Shown here: positions 1 to 12,700 of the stretch, piece after piece
Layout: each line of letters begins with the position of its first letter
Numbering within the stretch: the stretch's first letter is position 1
Assembly: GCA_017542915.1 (NCBI GenBank)
Contig: JAFXWI010000032.1
Span: 1 to 64,000, forward strand
DNA: 64,000 nucleotides
DNA from: Paludibacteraceae bacterium
GTDB lineage: Bacteria > Bacteroidota > Bacteroidia > Bacteroidales > Paludibacteraceae
Direction of reading: 5' to 3'
Position numbers and translations under genes: made by a program
The notes under the pieces: model-generated
Seen by the model: only the letters and a program-made list of their open reading frames with translations
Database searches by the model: none
Told to the model about the DNA's origin: nothing

Positions 1-17
1 GAAATGATGAAAAAATG

Positions 18-87
18 CATGGCAAACTTGACAAAGTTGACCAAGTAGGAGCCGAAGTTTGTCAAGATGGTCAACTTTGCCATGCAA
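18..87. repeat. Imperfect inverted repeat at the window start
   Basis: GCATGGCAAA at the left edge is matched by TTTGCCATGC at the right edge. The interior carries TTGACAA, TTGACCA, TTGTCAA and TGGTCAA words about 9 bp apart on both strands. It adjoins the nonamer array at 98-151 and seems to belong to the same 9-bp family. No gene is visible before position 366. Confidence 0.55.
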
Positions 88-97
88 AAATTTACAT

Positions 98-151
98 GGC
101 ACAATTGGCACAATTGGCACAATTGAGGTGAAGAGTGCCAAGAGTGCCAAA
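98..151. repeat. Nonamer array (six 9-bp units)
   Basis: Three identical units GGCACAATT are followed by GAGGTGAAG, AGTGCCAAG and AGTGCCAAA, all in a strict 9-bp register. The array runs straight into the conserved leader hairpin at 165-181. Confidence 0.8.
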
Positions 152-224
152 GCAAAAAATATAACCGGCATACGATGCCGGGGCAAGGGACAAAGAGAAA
201 AGAACAATAACATGAAATAAACCA
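131..224 (+). repeat. Leader module copy 1 with perfect hairpin
   Basis: This block has AGTGCCAA nonamers, an A-rich stretch, a perfect 7-bp hairpin (CCGGCAT, loop ACG, ATGCCGG at 165-181) and an AAGAGAAAAGAACAATAACAT tail. Close copies lie at 661-760 and 15338-15450. Copies 2 and 3 precede giant surface genes, while this one precedes a small antitoxin-like gene. Confidence 0.75.
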
Positions 225-305
225 CAGCCCAATGCCAAAGGGCTTAAAACAGAGGCAAAAAGATCTTTGATTTGTTGAAAAAGACTGAAAAAATGTAGGA
301 AAGTC

Positions 306-336
306 TTGCATATGTCGTAAAAAAGCAGTACCTTTG
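306..336 (+). promoter_or_regulatory. Bacteroidota promoter for the small gene at 366
   Basis: TTGC lies at 306-309 and TACCTTTG at 329-336, with 20 bp between TTG and TA. Initiation near 343 gives a leader of about 23 nt. The element also has the ATATGTC extension seen at several other promoters here. Confidence 0.8.
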
Positions 337-365
337 CAGCGTCAAAGGTAAAACAACAACGATAT

Positions 366-560
366 ATGGAAGATGTAGTATTAAAAATGCCGACCACAGA
401 CGTTGCGCTGATAATGCAGTTTGCAAGTCGTATGGGGTGGACTATAGAGAGTCGTCGCAACCCTGTTGCACGTTTCATTGAGGCGTGCTCCAGAAACAAT
501 GCCGCGCTGACCGATGAAGAAATCCAAGCAGAGGTAAATGCCGTTCGATATAACAAGTAA
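366..560 (+). CDS. Orphan antitoxin-like small protein (64 aa)
   Basis: This 64-residue protein has the look of a family of short Bacteroidota proteins often paired with toxins: a first beta strand (VVLKMPTTD), then FASRMGWTIE, and a LTDEEIQAEVNAVRY tail. I base the family on remembered patterns, so the role is inferred. The start is the first ATG after a good promoter. No toxin gene follows; a terminator begins 44 bp after the stop, so it is an orphan. Its promoter and early leader (GCAGCGTCAAAG) are nearly identical to those of the antitoxin at 13902, which supports a shared type of control. The 9-mer leader module lies upstream of its promoter. Confidence 0.6.
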   Translation: MEDVVLKMPTTDVALIMQFASRMGWTIESRRNPVARFIEACSRNNAALTDEEIQAEVNAVRYNK

Positions 561-603
561 TATTAGACTTTAGGTGTAATATTCCTACATTTATAAATTC
601 AGT

Positions 604-638
604 CTGACACGTTACGAAAGTTTCGTGTCAGTTTTTAT
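604..638 (+). terminator. Rho-independent terminator after the 64-aa gene
   Basis: CTGACACG (604-611) pairs perfectly with CGTGTCAG (624-631) and is followed by TTTTTATT. Confidence 0.8.
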
Positions 639-660
639 TGTAGTCTTTTTCAATATAATC

Positions 661-760
661 AAGAGTGCCAAAAGTGCCAAAGCAAAAACTATAACCGGCA
701 TACGATGCCGGGGAAATGGACGAAGAGAAAAGAATAATAACATAAAAAACACAATAAACC
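661..760 (+). repeat. Leader module copy 2 upstream of the 4001-aa gene
   Basis: Two nonamers (AAGAGTGCC, AAAAGTGCC) are followed by the perfect CCGGCAT-ACG-ATGCCGG hairpin at 695-711 and the GAAATGGACGAAGAGAAAAG tail. It ends about 30 bp before the start codon at 791, so it would form the 5' leader of the giant gene. I see no clear TAnnTTTG promoter between 640 and 790. Confidence 0.75.
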
Positions 761-790
761 TAAGTGAAAACACAAAAAAACCTATAAATC

Positions 791-3700
791 ATGAAACACA
801 TTAACTTTTTTAACAACTTATTTAGTCGGGTGAAAGAGCACTCATCCCCGACAGTCAACCGACGGTCAACCGACGGTCAAAGCCAACGTCAGTACTCTAT
901 CGGTTTGATGAAGTATGCAGCAATAATCACCCCTGCCATCCGTTACGTAGCCACCCTTCTCGTGGTTCTTATGGTTGGTTTCGGTCAGATGTGGGCGGTA
1001 GAAACCTCTATGCCGACATCCGGTTCGTATTCGACTAACACTAAATATGCCTTTTCTAACTCGGCGGTTACGGGAAGTAGTTTTTATTTAGCACAACGAG
1101 GTTCTATAAGTAGATCTTCAGATTATGGATGGCAACCAAATAATACCGGTATAGCATTACAGGTGAGTTCTCCGGTGTCATTGACATTTACGATTAAAAG
1201 TAATACAACATCATCCCGTACTATAACCGGACAAGCTTATGCTGTGACAGATCCATTTTTCAATATCTATAAGAATACAACTGCAGGCTCGCAAACATTG
1301 GAGGATTATGTTAAAGCAGTTAATGCTAAGTCTGCCGGTTCTCGCTCATCTGAAGAAGCAGCAATCGCGGCCGTAAGTGCGTTTGCTGCTATTACTGGTA
1401 GTGCGGACGCGAATAAAAAATTATTAATATGTGAGAATCCGGGCGCGTTCTCTGAGGCGGTGGCTCACGGTGCTGCTATTTCTCATGCCTGCCCGACAAC
1501 AAAGGGAGAAACCAACACATTTACCGTGAGTTTATCGGCTGCAGGTAAATATGTAATTTATCTAACCTCAAGTGGCGGTAGTGTTGGTATTACAACAATC
1601 AATATTGTTCCAAGAAAAACAATATACATGGTTCCGGGAGACTGGAATGGTGATACCCCAAAGTTCTTTGTACATTCTTGGGGTGATTTCAATGATGATG
1701 TCTTAATGACTCTTGCAAACTGCGAAACAAATGTTTTTAAGGCTGATATACCGACTAACAATACTAATTTGCTATTCACTCGTCAAGATCCGAGTACAAC
1801 GAGCATTGTATATATGGATAAAACTGGAAACTGGAATCAATCTGCGAATTATACGATAGGCTCGGATAATCAATTTACATTTAGTGGCACTTGGTCAGAT
1901 GGTGAGGGTAAAAGTACGTTTAATAAAGGTACTTATTCCGCACCTACATTTACCGTAACGTATAATGATAATGGCGGCACATCCGGTAGCGTGCCGGTGG
2001 ATGCCTCCAGCCCTTATGCATGTAGTAGCAGCGCAACGGTATTGGGCAATACAGGTAGTCTAGCTAAAACGGGAAAAGCATTTAGTGGTTGGAATACAAA
2101 GTCTAATGGCTCCGGTACTCCATATGCACCTGGGGCAAACATTCTAAACATTAGTGATGATATTATTTTATATGCCCAATGGGTAACGGCTTATTCGGTA
2201 TCGTATGATGCCAACGGAGGTTCCGGTTCTGCTCCAAGCGATGCAACACCCTATGCTAATGGTGCAACAGTTACCGTATTAGACAAAAACACCCTGACTA
2301 AATCAGGTTATGTCTTTGCCGGTTGGAACACGAAGTCCGATGGTTCGGGTACATGGTATGACCCATCCGAAACATTCTCGATGGGAACAAAGGATGTTAC
2401 ACTTTATGCCCAATGGGCGGAGTGCGTGAGTACAATTGACTTCGGTGCATCTGCCGCAATTACAGAGACTTTAGCTCAAGCAAAGAGTGATTTAGATGAG
2501 GCTAATTATTTGTATTTGTTAGGAGGAGACACTCGCTATGATAATTCATCAGGTTATCTTGGTTTGAAATTGAAGCGTACTGGAGACTGGATAGGTTTTG
2601 GCGTTGCTGCTGGATATAAAGTAACTATTACAACACAGACCGTTGGCGCTTCTTCACATACGGTTACTGCTGATTTCTCGTCTATGACTGCACTTTCTGG
2701 CAGTACGGATAATGTTTATGCTGCTGATCCTTCGAATGCGCGGTTCTTCCGAATAAAATCAAATGATGGCTCTAAAGCTGTAGTAATAAATAAAATTACC
2801 ATTGAACAAGCTTGCTCTGATCCTGAATTGGCATATGGTACATCAACGGTGACGAAGAAATACGGCGATGCTGCATTTACTAATACGCTGACCAATAGTC
2901 ACAGTGTGACGGTAAGTTACGCATCCAGCAACACGGACGTAGCAACAGTGAACAGCATTACCGGTGAAGTGACCATTAAGGCTGCTGGAACGACCACTAT
3001 TACCGCTTCTTCTTCAGCGCAGACGGTTAGTGAAGTAAAATATTGTGCGGATGAGGCTTCTTATACCTTGAATGTTGGACCGGCTGTGTCTGTCGGACCG
3101 ACCGCAGTCGCCGGCAATTACGGTTTTCGTTATTCTATCGGTGAGACGATAGATTTGACGGCAACGGCTACCGGAGGCAGCAGTTATACTTATCAATGGC
3201 AAAAGTATGTAGGCACAACATGGACAGATCTTGCTGACGGAGTAGATGCAACGGATGGCGGAACCTTCTCCGGTGTAACTACATCGCGTCTGCAGATTAG
3301 CGGATGTACGACAGGGAATGTCGGCTCGTACCGTTGTAATGTGACGGCAGGTGGCCAAACGAACGCTAATGATGGTTACCGTGTACGTGTTTATACGCTC
3401 TATGGAGACTATTTTGGAGGTACGCTTCATGATCATGCTATTACTTGGACGGGTGAATATACCGGAACAGTTACATTGAGTCTATCGGCGAAAAGAACCT
3501 ATACGTTTAAGATAACGGATAACGATGGTAAATGGTATGGTCTTGGAGCGGATAACTACGTAATTCAACCGGTATCTTCTTTAGGGTGCGGAACAGATGT
3601 AAAGAATCAAAATATTCGTTTGTTTACAGCACCGGCAGGTGATTATGTTGTAACTATAGATATTACGAGTGCGCAGATAGGTGATGGTTCGGAATTTGTT

Positions 3701-6700
3701 GGTGTATCCATCGCTTATCCATCCGTAACGCACCCTAACGAAGGATATGTTTATTTAACCAAATACCCATGGAGACCTTATTTGCATTATTGGTATAGTG
3801 ACGCTGTTGTACTTACCGATGCGGGAGGGGATCCTCAATTAGGAGAAGATCAATATACGACTATCTGCGGTAATGATTATTGGTGTATCCCTGTTATAGA
3901 GACTTATTGTAATTTTATAGCGAGGGATGCAAGAATAAGTCCGACAAATACAACCGGGGACCAGAATACGAATGGCCTTCACCCCGGACAAAATATATAT
4001 AACGATGGTACATGGAAATGGCAAAGTATTAAGAAAACGATTACTTTTGATGCGAATGGTGGTTCCGGCTCGATGGATGATATAACGGGAATTTGTCCGG
4101 GAGAAGATAAAACATTACCTACCAATACATTTACTCGTGAAAGCTGGGAGTTTACCGGTTGGAATACGAATAAGTATGGAACAGGTACTCCTTATGATGA
4201 TGAGGCAACGATTGAAGATATCGACGCTGACATTACACTCTATGCACAATGGGAGAAGACGGTATACTTAGAAGCTACAGGCGATTATACATGGTGGTAT
4301 AATCCAGATGGAAGTAGCAATCCAGCGTGGTTCGCAATTTATTATTTTGATAGTGAAGCAACTCCCAATAATGGATGGGTAACCATGGAATTAGCGTCAT
4401 GCGAAACTTCCGTATATAAAGCAACTATCCCAGGCAACCATTTTGATAAGTTGATTTTTGTTCGTAAAACGGCTGATAAGACAGAATCATGGACTGGCGT
4501 ACACAATCAAACAGTTAATATAGCTTATCCAACAACCAATCCTAAATTCACCATTACAGGTCAGATGTCATGCTCGTGTGATGATAATGGCAAATTAACC
4601 GGCTCATGGGGCAGTTATAGTATCCCGACCTTTACAATTAGTTATGCAAAGGGTTCTGTGCCTTCAGGTGGTGGTTCTATTACGGGAAGCAAGGATAATG
4701 AGAGTAAGACATGTGCTATTGATTTCACATTGCCGAGTTCTGCTATATTCACTACTACCGGTTATACACAGACCGGTTGGGCAACGAGTAATGGCGGTCC
4801 GAAAGCATATGAGTTGGGTGGCACTTATGAAGATAATGCTGCCCAAGCGTTCTATCCGTTCTGGACAGTTCAGAGTTTTACCCTGACTTGGGATTTGGTT
4901 GGTGGTACGGTAACTGTAGCTGGTACGGGTGCTGAAGTAGATGATACCGGAACTCCAAGCAGTTCGGTTAACTACGGAGCTGCAATTACGAAACCGACCG
5001 TAACCAAGACCGGTTATGACTTTGCCGGTTGGGATGAAACTCCGGCTTCAACTATGCCGGCAGCAAACACTACTTATACAGCTACCTGGACAGCGCAGAC
5101 GTATACAATCTCCTACAAGGATCAAGGTAATGTGACCTATACGGGAAGCAACCTCGCTTCGCTGCCGACGTCGCATACCTATGGAGTTGCAACTGCTTTA
5201 GTAGCTGGCGTGAAAACAGGCTACACTTTCGTAGGATGGTTCACAGACGCAGACTGTACTGTTTCTGCCGGTATGTCCATCGGCACAACGGCTATTACCG
5301 CAGACATTACACTCTATGCAAAGTGGACGGCAAAGCAAACAACAATCACTATTGATGCTAACATGGCTAATCATGGAAGCACCGCTCCGTCGAGTTTTAC
5401 GGCGACATATGATCAAGCGCTGCCTTCATTCACAGCAGCTACCGGTGCGGCAGGTTATTCCTTAAAGGGTTATTATACAGACGCAACAGGCGGTACGAAA
5501 GTTATTGATGCGGATGGTACGTTCAGTGCTAATAGCGGTACTTGGAATCGTACGGACGGTGCGACGCTGACGCTTTATGCACAATATGAGGATGCCAGTT
5601 ATGGTGTGACGCATACTTTGAGTAATGTGACTAAGTCCAGTGGAGGAACTACCGCTACTCATGGAACTGATTATACGGCAGTGTTTGCCGCAGCTGGCGA
5701 TTATGAATTGCCGGCTTCTATTACTGTGACGATTGGTGGATCTACCAAGACGGATGGTACTGAATATACATGGACTCAAGGAACGGGAACGGTAGAAATT
5801 ACCGGCTCGTATATCACAGGCGCGATTGTTATAACCGTGACGGGCGAGGAAGAAGGTGATTGTACACCGAGTAGATTAGCGAAGGTGACACTAGCAAGCG
5901 GTAAAGATAATGTTTCGGTAACTGACTCTGCTTGTACTGATTCTCATAATTTGGAAAAAACAGGAAAAATCGGTAGTAGTGGCTATCTCCTGATAACGCC
6001 TTCAACTGCTCTTAAGTCAGGCGATGTAGTGACTGTAACGATTGGTGTTGGCGATTATTGTACATCACGCTTGTATATGCGTTATGGTGGCACAAGTTCT
6101 ACAGATACGATAAGTGTTCTGACTAATCAGACTAGTGGTAGTGATGCAACGGTTAGTTTTACGCTGACCAAAGATTCGGCAAGGATATCTTTCACACGTG
6201 CGACAGGAAGAACATCTGATAATACTGCGCAGAACCACGTTTTGAAATCGGTTATCATTTCTCGTCCGTGTGCAGAAACTACTTATGAGTTGACTTGGAA
6301 TACCAACGGCGGTAGTGAGCTGGTATGTACGGGTACATGTACCAGCGGTGATTTGGAGCCGGGTACGACTTTGGTAGCTCCGACTGATCCGACGTTGAGT
6401 AACTATACCTTCGACGGCTGGAAGACCGCAAATGACGGAACAGGTAGTGCTGCTGCGGCTACGATGCCTTCTGCGGATACAGAATATTTTGCTGCATGGA
6501 AACAGATCGTGACGCTGAAGACGGGTGCGCAAGGTAGCGGAGCAGACAAGACACCTTATGTATATATTAATGGTGCTACAGTGAATGGATTTTCAGCTCA
6601 CACGGCAACAGGTTATACGCTGCAAGGTTATTATTCTGCTCCTTCGGGAGGAACGAAAGTGTTGAATGACGATGGTTCGTTTGCCGGTTCGGCTGTAACG

Positions 6701-9700
6701 GATTATATCACTGCGGGCAAGTGGTCGCGTACCGGCGCCGCTCCGACACTCTTTGCACAATGGCGTGCGGCTGCAGGCAAGACGTGCTATACTTGGGATG
6801 CAGCAGAAACAACTCCTGAGACAGGAACGAACAACTATGGCGGGTTGTATCTGACGGCAAGTACTGTAGCAAATAATCAAAAGGTTAGTAGTACATTGAC
6901 AGATACGGTATTTAATGTTAGTGATAACGGTAAGAGTTTAAAGGGCCACATCAACGGTGCAGTAATCGACTCGTTGATATTCTCTGCGTCCACAAGTGAT
7001 TCGAAATATACAACTTTTGTGGCATCTTTCTGCTCTACTCAGACCTTTGATACGGCTAAGATTATCAAAGTAGGAGGCTATCATTGTACGGTATATAACG
7101 TACCGGTGAACACAGCCGACTGTACGCAGATTAAGATTAAGGCACCTACCGGAACGAAGTCATTTGTGCTGAGTCGTAACTTTATGAGTGACAAACTGAC
7201 CTCGTCAGCATCTTTGAGCAATAGTGGTAAGCGTTACTTGTATTACATCAAAGCTTGTTCGGCGAGCGGCGGAACGCACACAATCAGTTATGACGCAGGT
7301 GGAGGTACGGGAACGATGGCTTCGAACACCGGAATTACAGATGATGGTAGCCAAACGCTGACAACAAATAGTTTCACCGCTCCGGCAAACTATAGTTTTG
7401 CAGGATGGGTGGCAGACGGAGCTGTAACTATCGGCGGAAGTACGGTAACTGCGGGCACGCTGATCGCTAATGGCGCATTGCTGACCAATATTACTACAGA
7501 TATTGCGCTGACGGCTAAGTGGAGTCAGACGATCACGCTGGATGATAATGATGCGAACCATGGAGCAACGGGTGACGGTAGTGCAACGGTTTATTACAAT
7601 GCAACATCGTTGGCATCGATCTCGCATACCACTGCTGCGAGCGGATATAAGTTGGCCGGTTACTATACGGAGGCTACGAGCGGCACGAAAGTGCTGAACT
7701 CGGATGGATCGTTCGCCGGCGATGACATAACGGACTGGATTGATGACGGCAAGTGGACGCAGAGTACGACCTCTACGCCGACACTGTATGCACAGTATGA
7801 GGCAAGTGGTTCGATAAAGTGGAACCTGCAAGTGAACTCGGCAGACGCTCCGATTGTAACCTCGTCGAAGAACTCCAGCTACACGCAGATCTCGACGTCG
7901 AATATGAGTAATCTGACCAATTCCGGTTTAACCGTTACGGCTTCTAAGAAATCAGAATTGACATCGTTGATTTCTACTCCAGATACCAAGGACGATGATT
8001 GTATGTATGTGACCTTCAAAGTGGCTACCGGATATAAGTTCACACCGAGTCTCATCAAGGCTATTATCCAACCGGTAGGAAATGGCGAACATAAGGCAGT
8101 AGAATTCTCCTTGGCAGATGAGAGTAGCCATACTTTGGCAAACGCCAGTGCAACGAAGTGTGACGGAACTTCTGATGGAAAGAAGACAACGGTAACATTA
8201 GCAGGAGACGGAACCTACTTTACCGGAACCGTTACGCTAAAGATCTTTGTATATAAGCATGCGGATGGAACCAATTCGACGGCTCAATACCGTCTCGGTA
8301 CGCCGATTCAGATCGACGGTGAGATAGCGGAGGCTTGTACGATGCCGAGTTACACGAGCGTAAGTTATTCGCAGACAGAGTATGTTCAGCCCGCTTCGGC
8401 TTCGGCTATCAGCGTAGTGGGCGCCTCTGGCGATCCGTCGTACCAGTGGAAATATAACTCTACCGGAGATCGTACGTCGGGCACCAACTGCGGTACAGAA
8501 GCTTCGGTGACTCCTTCTACGGAAAGCACAGGAACGTTGTATTATTGGTGCGAATTGACAAACGCTTGCGGTACGGTAAAGACCCCGGCGGTAGCAATTA
8601 CAGTTTCAGCATCTAAGAGCACGGCAACGGTTACATGGACCGATCCAAGTACGCCGAACTACGGCGGTGGCGGATACACGATCAAGGCAACGGTAAATGA
8701 GGCATGGAATGGTAATGCATCAGACCTTATTATAACCGCGCCTGCAGGCATACGCATATACGATAAGACTTCCGGAACGGATGGTAGTGGCAAGAAGTAT
8801 GTACAAGTGAAGTTCGATGTACAGACGGCATTAGACCGCAGCACCTATGAGGATAAGATTCCGTTCACTGTATCGGCAGATGCAACAGCAACGTATAATG
8901 CGATCAGCATTGACCATAACCTAAGCTACAGCGCTTGTAGCGGAGGCGGCGGTTCTGCAACAGAAGAGTTGATGGCGGTAGATGCTTCTCATATCGACAA
9001 CTCGACCTGGAAAGGCGGTTGGGTATATGACGGCATCGGTATGATGCGTTATGGTCATGGTAGTAGCGACATTAGTGCCGGTACGAAAGATGCAAACCTC
9101 AAGGACTTGAGTTATACTATGGCCAGTGGCGATATTACCAAGTATTATAAGAGTGCCTCTAACCATTTTGGATTCTATACAGAGAAGGCTATCACGGGTA
9201 TACGCTTGTACGTATATACGTCGAATGACAATGTGACGGTAAACAATGTATATGTAGCCAATTCTGCGTATACGTCGGGTACTCCATCTTCAGGCGCTGT
9301 AAGTTTCGAAGCTGAGTACAACGATGAAAATGATGCGTTGCGTACGGGTACGCATAGCGGTAGTGCTTGGGTAGATATTACGTTTGACAAAGAAGTAGCG
9401 GCCGAGAAGTACGGTCAGATCAACTTGAGCAATAATGTCAATATCGCCGGTATGGCGTTTATCAGCGCAAGCGGAAGTGGCGCAACGCTGACAACAACGT
9501 TGGCGTTCGCGACGACCGGAACGATAGCCAAGACGCAGTCGGCTGCTAACTTCACCAATGCGGCAAGTGTGACGGCTTATAGCGAGACCTTAGGCGCTAT
9601 AACCTACAGTTCGAGCAACACGGATTGTGCGACCGTTGACTCAAAGACGGGTGAAGTAACGATCACTGCTTCGGGCGCAAGCGATCAGTCCACAACGATT

Positions 9701-12700
9701 ACGGCTACTTTGGCCGCAAGCGGATGTTATAAGGGCGCTACAACGACCTATACCATCACCGTAGCAGGTGTAAGTTGTACGGTTAATCATGGTACGCTGG
9801 CTTCGGATGTGACGACCAAGTGTTCGACGGCAGATGCAACGCTGACCTTGACCGGCTTTGATAGCGGCGCAACGGTACAGTGGTACAAAGGCGAGAGCAC
9901 GATCAGTGATGGTGTTACTTACCATATCACGACCGAAGGCACTACCAGTACGATGGTGACTAAAGAGGTCGGAACATATAGTGTAATTGTAACGAAAGAT
10001 GAATGTAGCGATCGTTCGAACAGCATCACTATCAGCAATTACAGCGCTGAAGTGGCAGCTACGAAGATCGTCGATAAATGGTATATCAAGCATGGTCGTG
10101 TAACGCCGGATATCGCACTTTGGGCGCTGGATGAGGGAACGCATCTGAGCAGCGTAGCATGGTTGCCGTCAAATGCAACGGGCTTGACCGCTGCAGATGA
10201 CTTCTATGAGAGCGATGGTATCGTTTACCTGAAAGGAACAGAGCCGAGTTCGAATGAAAGCAGCGATGTAGAATACACGTTGACGCTGACGGTTAAGGAT
10301 GAGTGTGAGAACACGACGGCATTGAGTACATCGGATAAGCAGATCACGCTTACCCACCAGAAGAATACGGACAAGCATGTGTTGGCATTCGTGGTAACGG
10401 GTACAGAGAAGGGCGGCTGGACAGCTGGTATTTCGGCAGACCAGACCACGAGCGTAGAGTTGTATAACGAGATCGCTAAGAACTTCGACGTACAGGCAAC
10501 GAACATCTATTCGACCGATGATGAGCAGAAACTGAAAGAGTACTATTCGCAGTTTGATATTCTCTGCATCACCGACTATCCGAATACCAAAACAACGGGT
10601 ACGAATAAGAAGAGCTACGTGGATGCCATTGGTTCGTTGATTGATATCCGACCGATCTTGACGATGGAGGCATGGGTCAGCGGTTTGACCAACTGGAAGT
10701 CGAAAGGTATCAGCGGTACGCCGAAGAGCCCGACGACACGTCAGTACTCGATGCTGCTGCAATGTAAAGACCATGAGATCTTCTCCGGAACGAATCCGAC
10801 CACAGTCGGTTCGGGTGACGAGACGATGTACCGTATCGACATGGTGGATAAAACGCAAGAAGAGTATGCAACATTAGATGCTACTTATGGCGAGGGCGTA
10901 CACCAAAAGGATGAGGGTTATCAGTATGGTAAGAAACCGGCTCTTCAGGGCTTTACCTATGACGCATCAATGAGCAGCTTGCTGCCGATCGGACGTATCG
11001 ATGACGGTGCCGACAATGATCTCGAAGTCGGTGTAGAACGTCAGGAGGTTATGGAGGCACGTCTGTTGGTTCTTGGTATCAACAGCTATGCGATGGAGCG
11101 TTTGGAGGATGACGGTCAGACGATTGTAATCAACGCGCTCAAGTACCTGATGAAGAAAGACGCAGAGGACATCAGCGACTGCTCCAACTACTTCCTCGGA
11201 GGAGCAGAAGGCGATGAGACCAACTGGTTCAATCTTGAGAACTGGAGCGGTAGTACGCTTCCTGATAGAACGCAGGAGGTTCGTATCGTAGCTCCGTGTA
11301 TAATCGGCGGTAATATAGCACGAGCAGCGAGTGTAAAGATCATTACGGGCGGTAAGTTCAACCATGGTTCGCAGACGGCAAACGGTAGCCTGACGATTAA
11401 TCCGACCGGTTCGCTGATCGTGGACGGCAAGATTTATGCCGCTACCGCTCCGAATTTCTTCGAGAAACGGACTACAGAACCGGAGAACCTGATTGTTAAG
11501 GCAGACGCAGATCATACCGGTACGCTGATCTTTGACAACGAGGACGGTGAGACGCAGGCGACGATCGAGATGTACAGCAAATCCTACTGGGAAACTGTTG
11601 AAGGAAAATATAAGAAATACTGGTCGTATGTAGGTATGCCGATCAAGGATGTTCATATTCCGGACTACTTCTACGGTGCGTTCACATACTACTACAACGA
11701 GACGGCCGGTTGGGAGAGGCGCTTCGATAATGATATCATGCAGCCGTTCGAGGGTATCGGTCTGTCCATGCAAACGGGACATATGGAGACCTTCAAGGGT
11801 ACGATGGTATCTACCGAGAATGTTGATATCAAGTTGACCAGTACAACGGGATATGGAGATGGTGATAACTTGATTGGTAACAGTTGGACAGCCCCGATTC
11901 AGATCGCGAACTTTGATGCTTCAGACTTCGGTGATGCGTTAGCAACAATATATATCTTCAATACCGGTCGAGAGGGTAACACCTATGTGGATGCGACTGT
12001 AGAGAATAAGGGTGTAGCCAAAGCCGGACAATGGTTAGGCGTTCCTATTAGTGTGGCCGGTTTGGAGGAATATACCGGTCTGAAGGTCGTTCCGGCTATG
12101 AATGCCTTCCTCGTTTATAACGATGAAGGAGCTGGTACAACAACTACCATGCATTTGGATTACGAGAAGTTGGTACGCGACGGAGCGTCTTCGAATACGC
12201 AAATCAATGAACCGATGCGTGCGCCTAAGCAAGACGGACGTAGGAAGAAGAAAGATGTGGAGGGCTTGATGCGAATCCGTGTAGCCGGAGAGAAGACAAA
12301 TACCGATGTATGGATGATGCAAGATCCGCGCTTTAGTGAGGCATTTGATAATGGTTGGGAAGCATACTATACTACTTGCGACGACCGTTCTGCACAACTA
12401 TATGCACGTAGTTCAACCGGTAAGATGTCTTTCCTGGCACTGCCTGATTTAGACGGAACGGTAATTGGATTTGCTCCTTCGCGCGACGGAAACGACTACA
12501 CGTTTACGTTCAAGTACAGAGGTGAGGATGAGTATTATCTCAATGACCTGAAGTTGCAGCAGTCCGTGCTGATCAATGCAGATAACACGTATGACTTCAT
12601 CTATGAGAAGGGCGACGCTAACCGCTTCTATGTGAGCCGTACGCCGCTGCAGGCTCCGCAGACGCCGACGGGTATAGGCAATACGGAAGGCACCTCAACG

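Noticed and set aside
98..151. Short regular repeats as a possible CRISPR array
   Set aside because: The units are 9 bp with no spacers and no cas genes are present.
10169..10858. Minus-strand frame within the 4001-aa gene
   Set aside because: No start context or domain, and it overlaps the conserved ThuA-like part of the giant protein.
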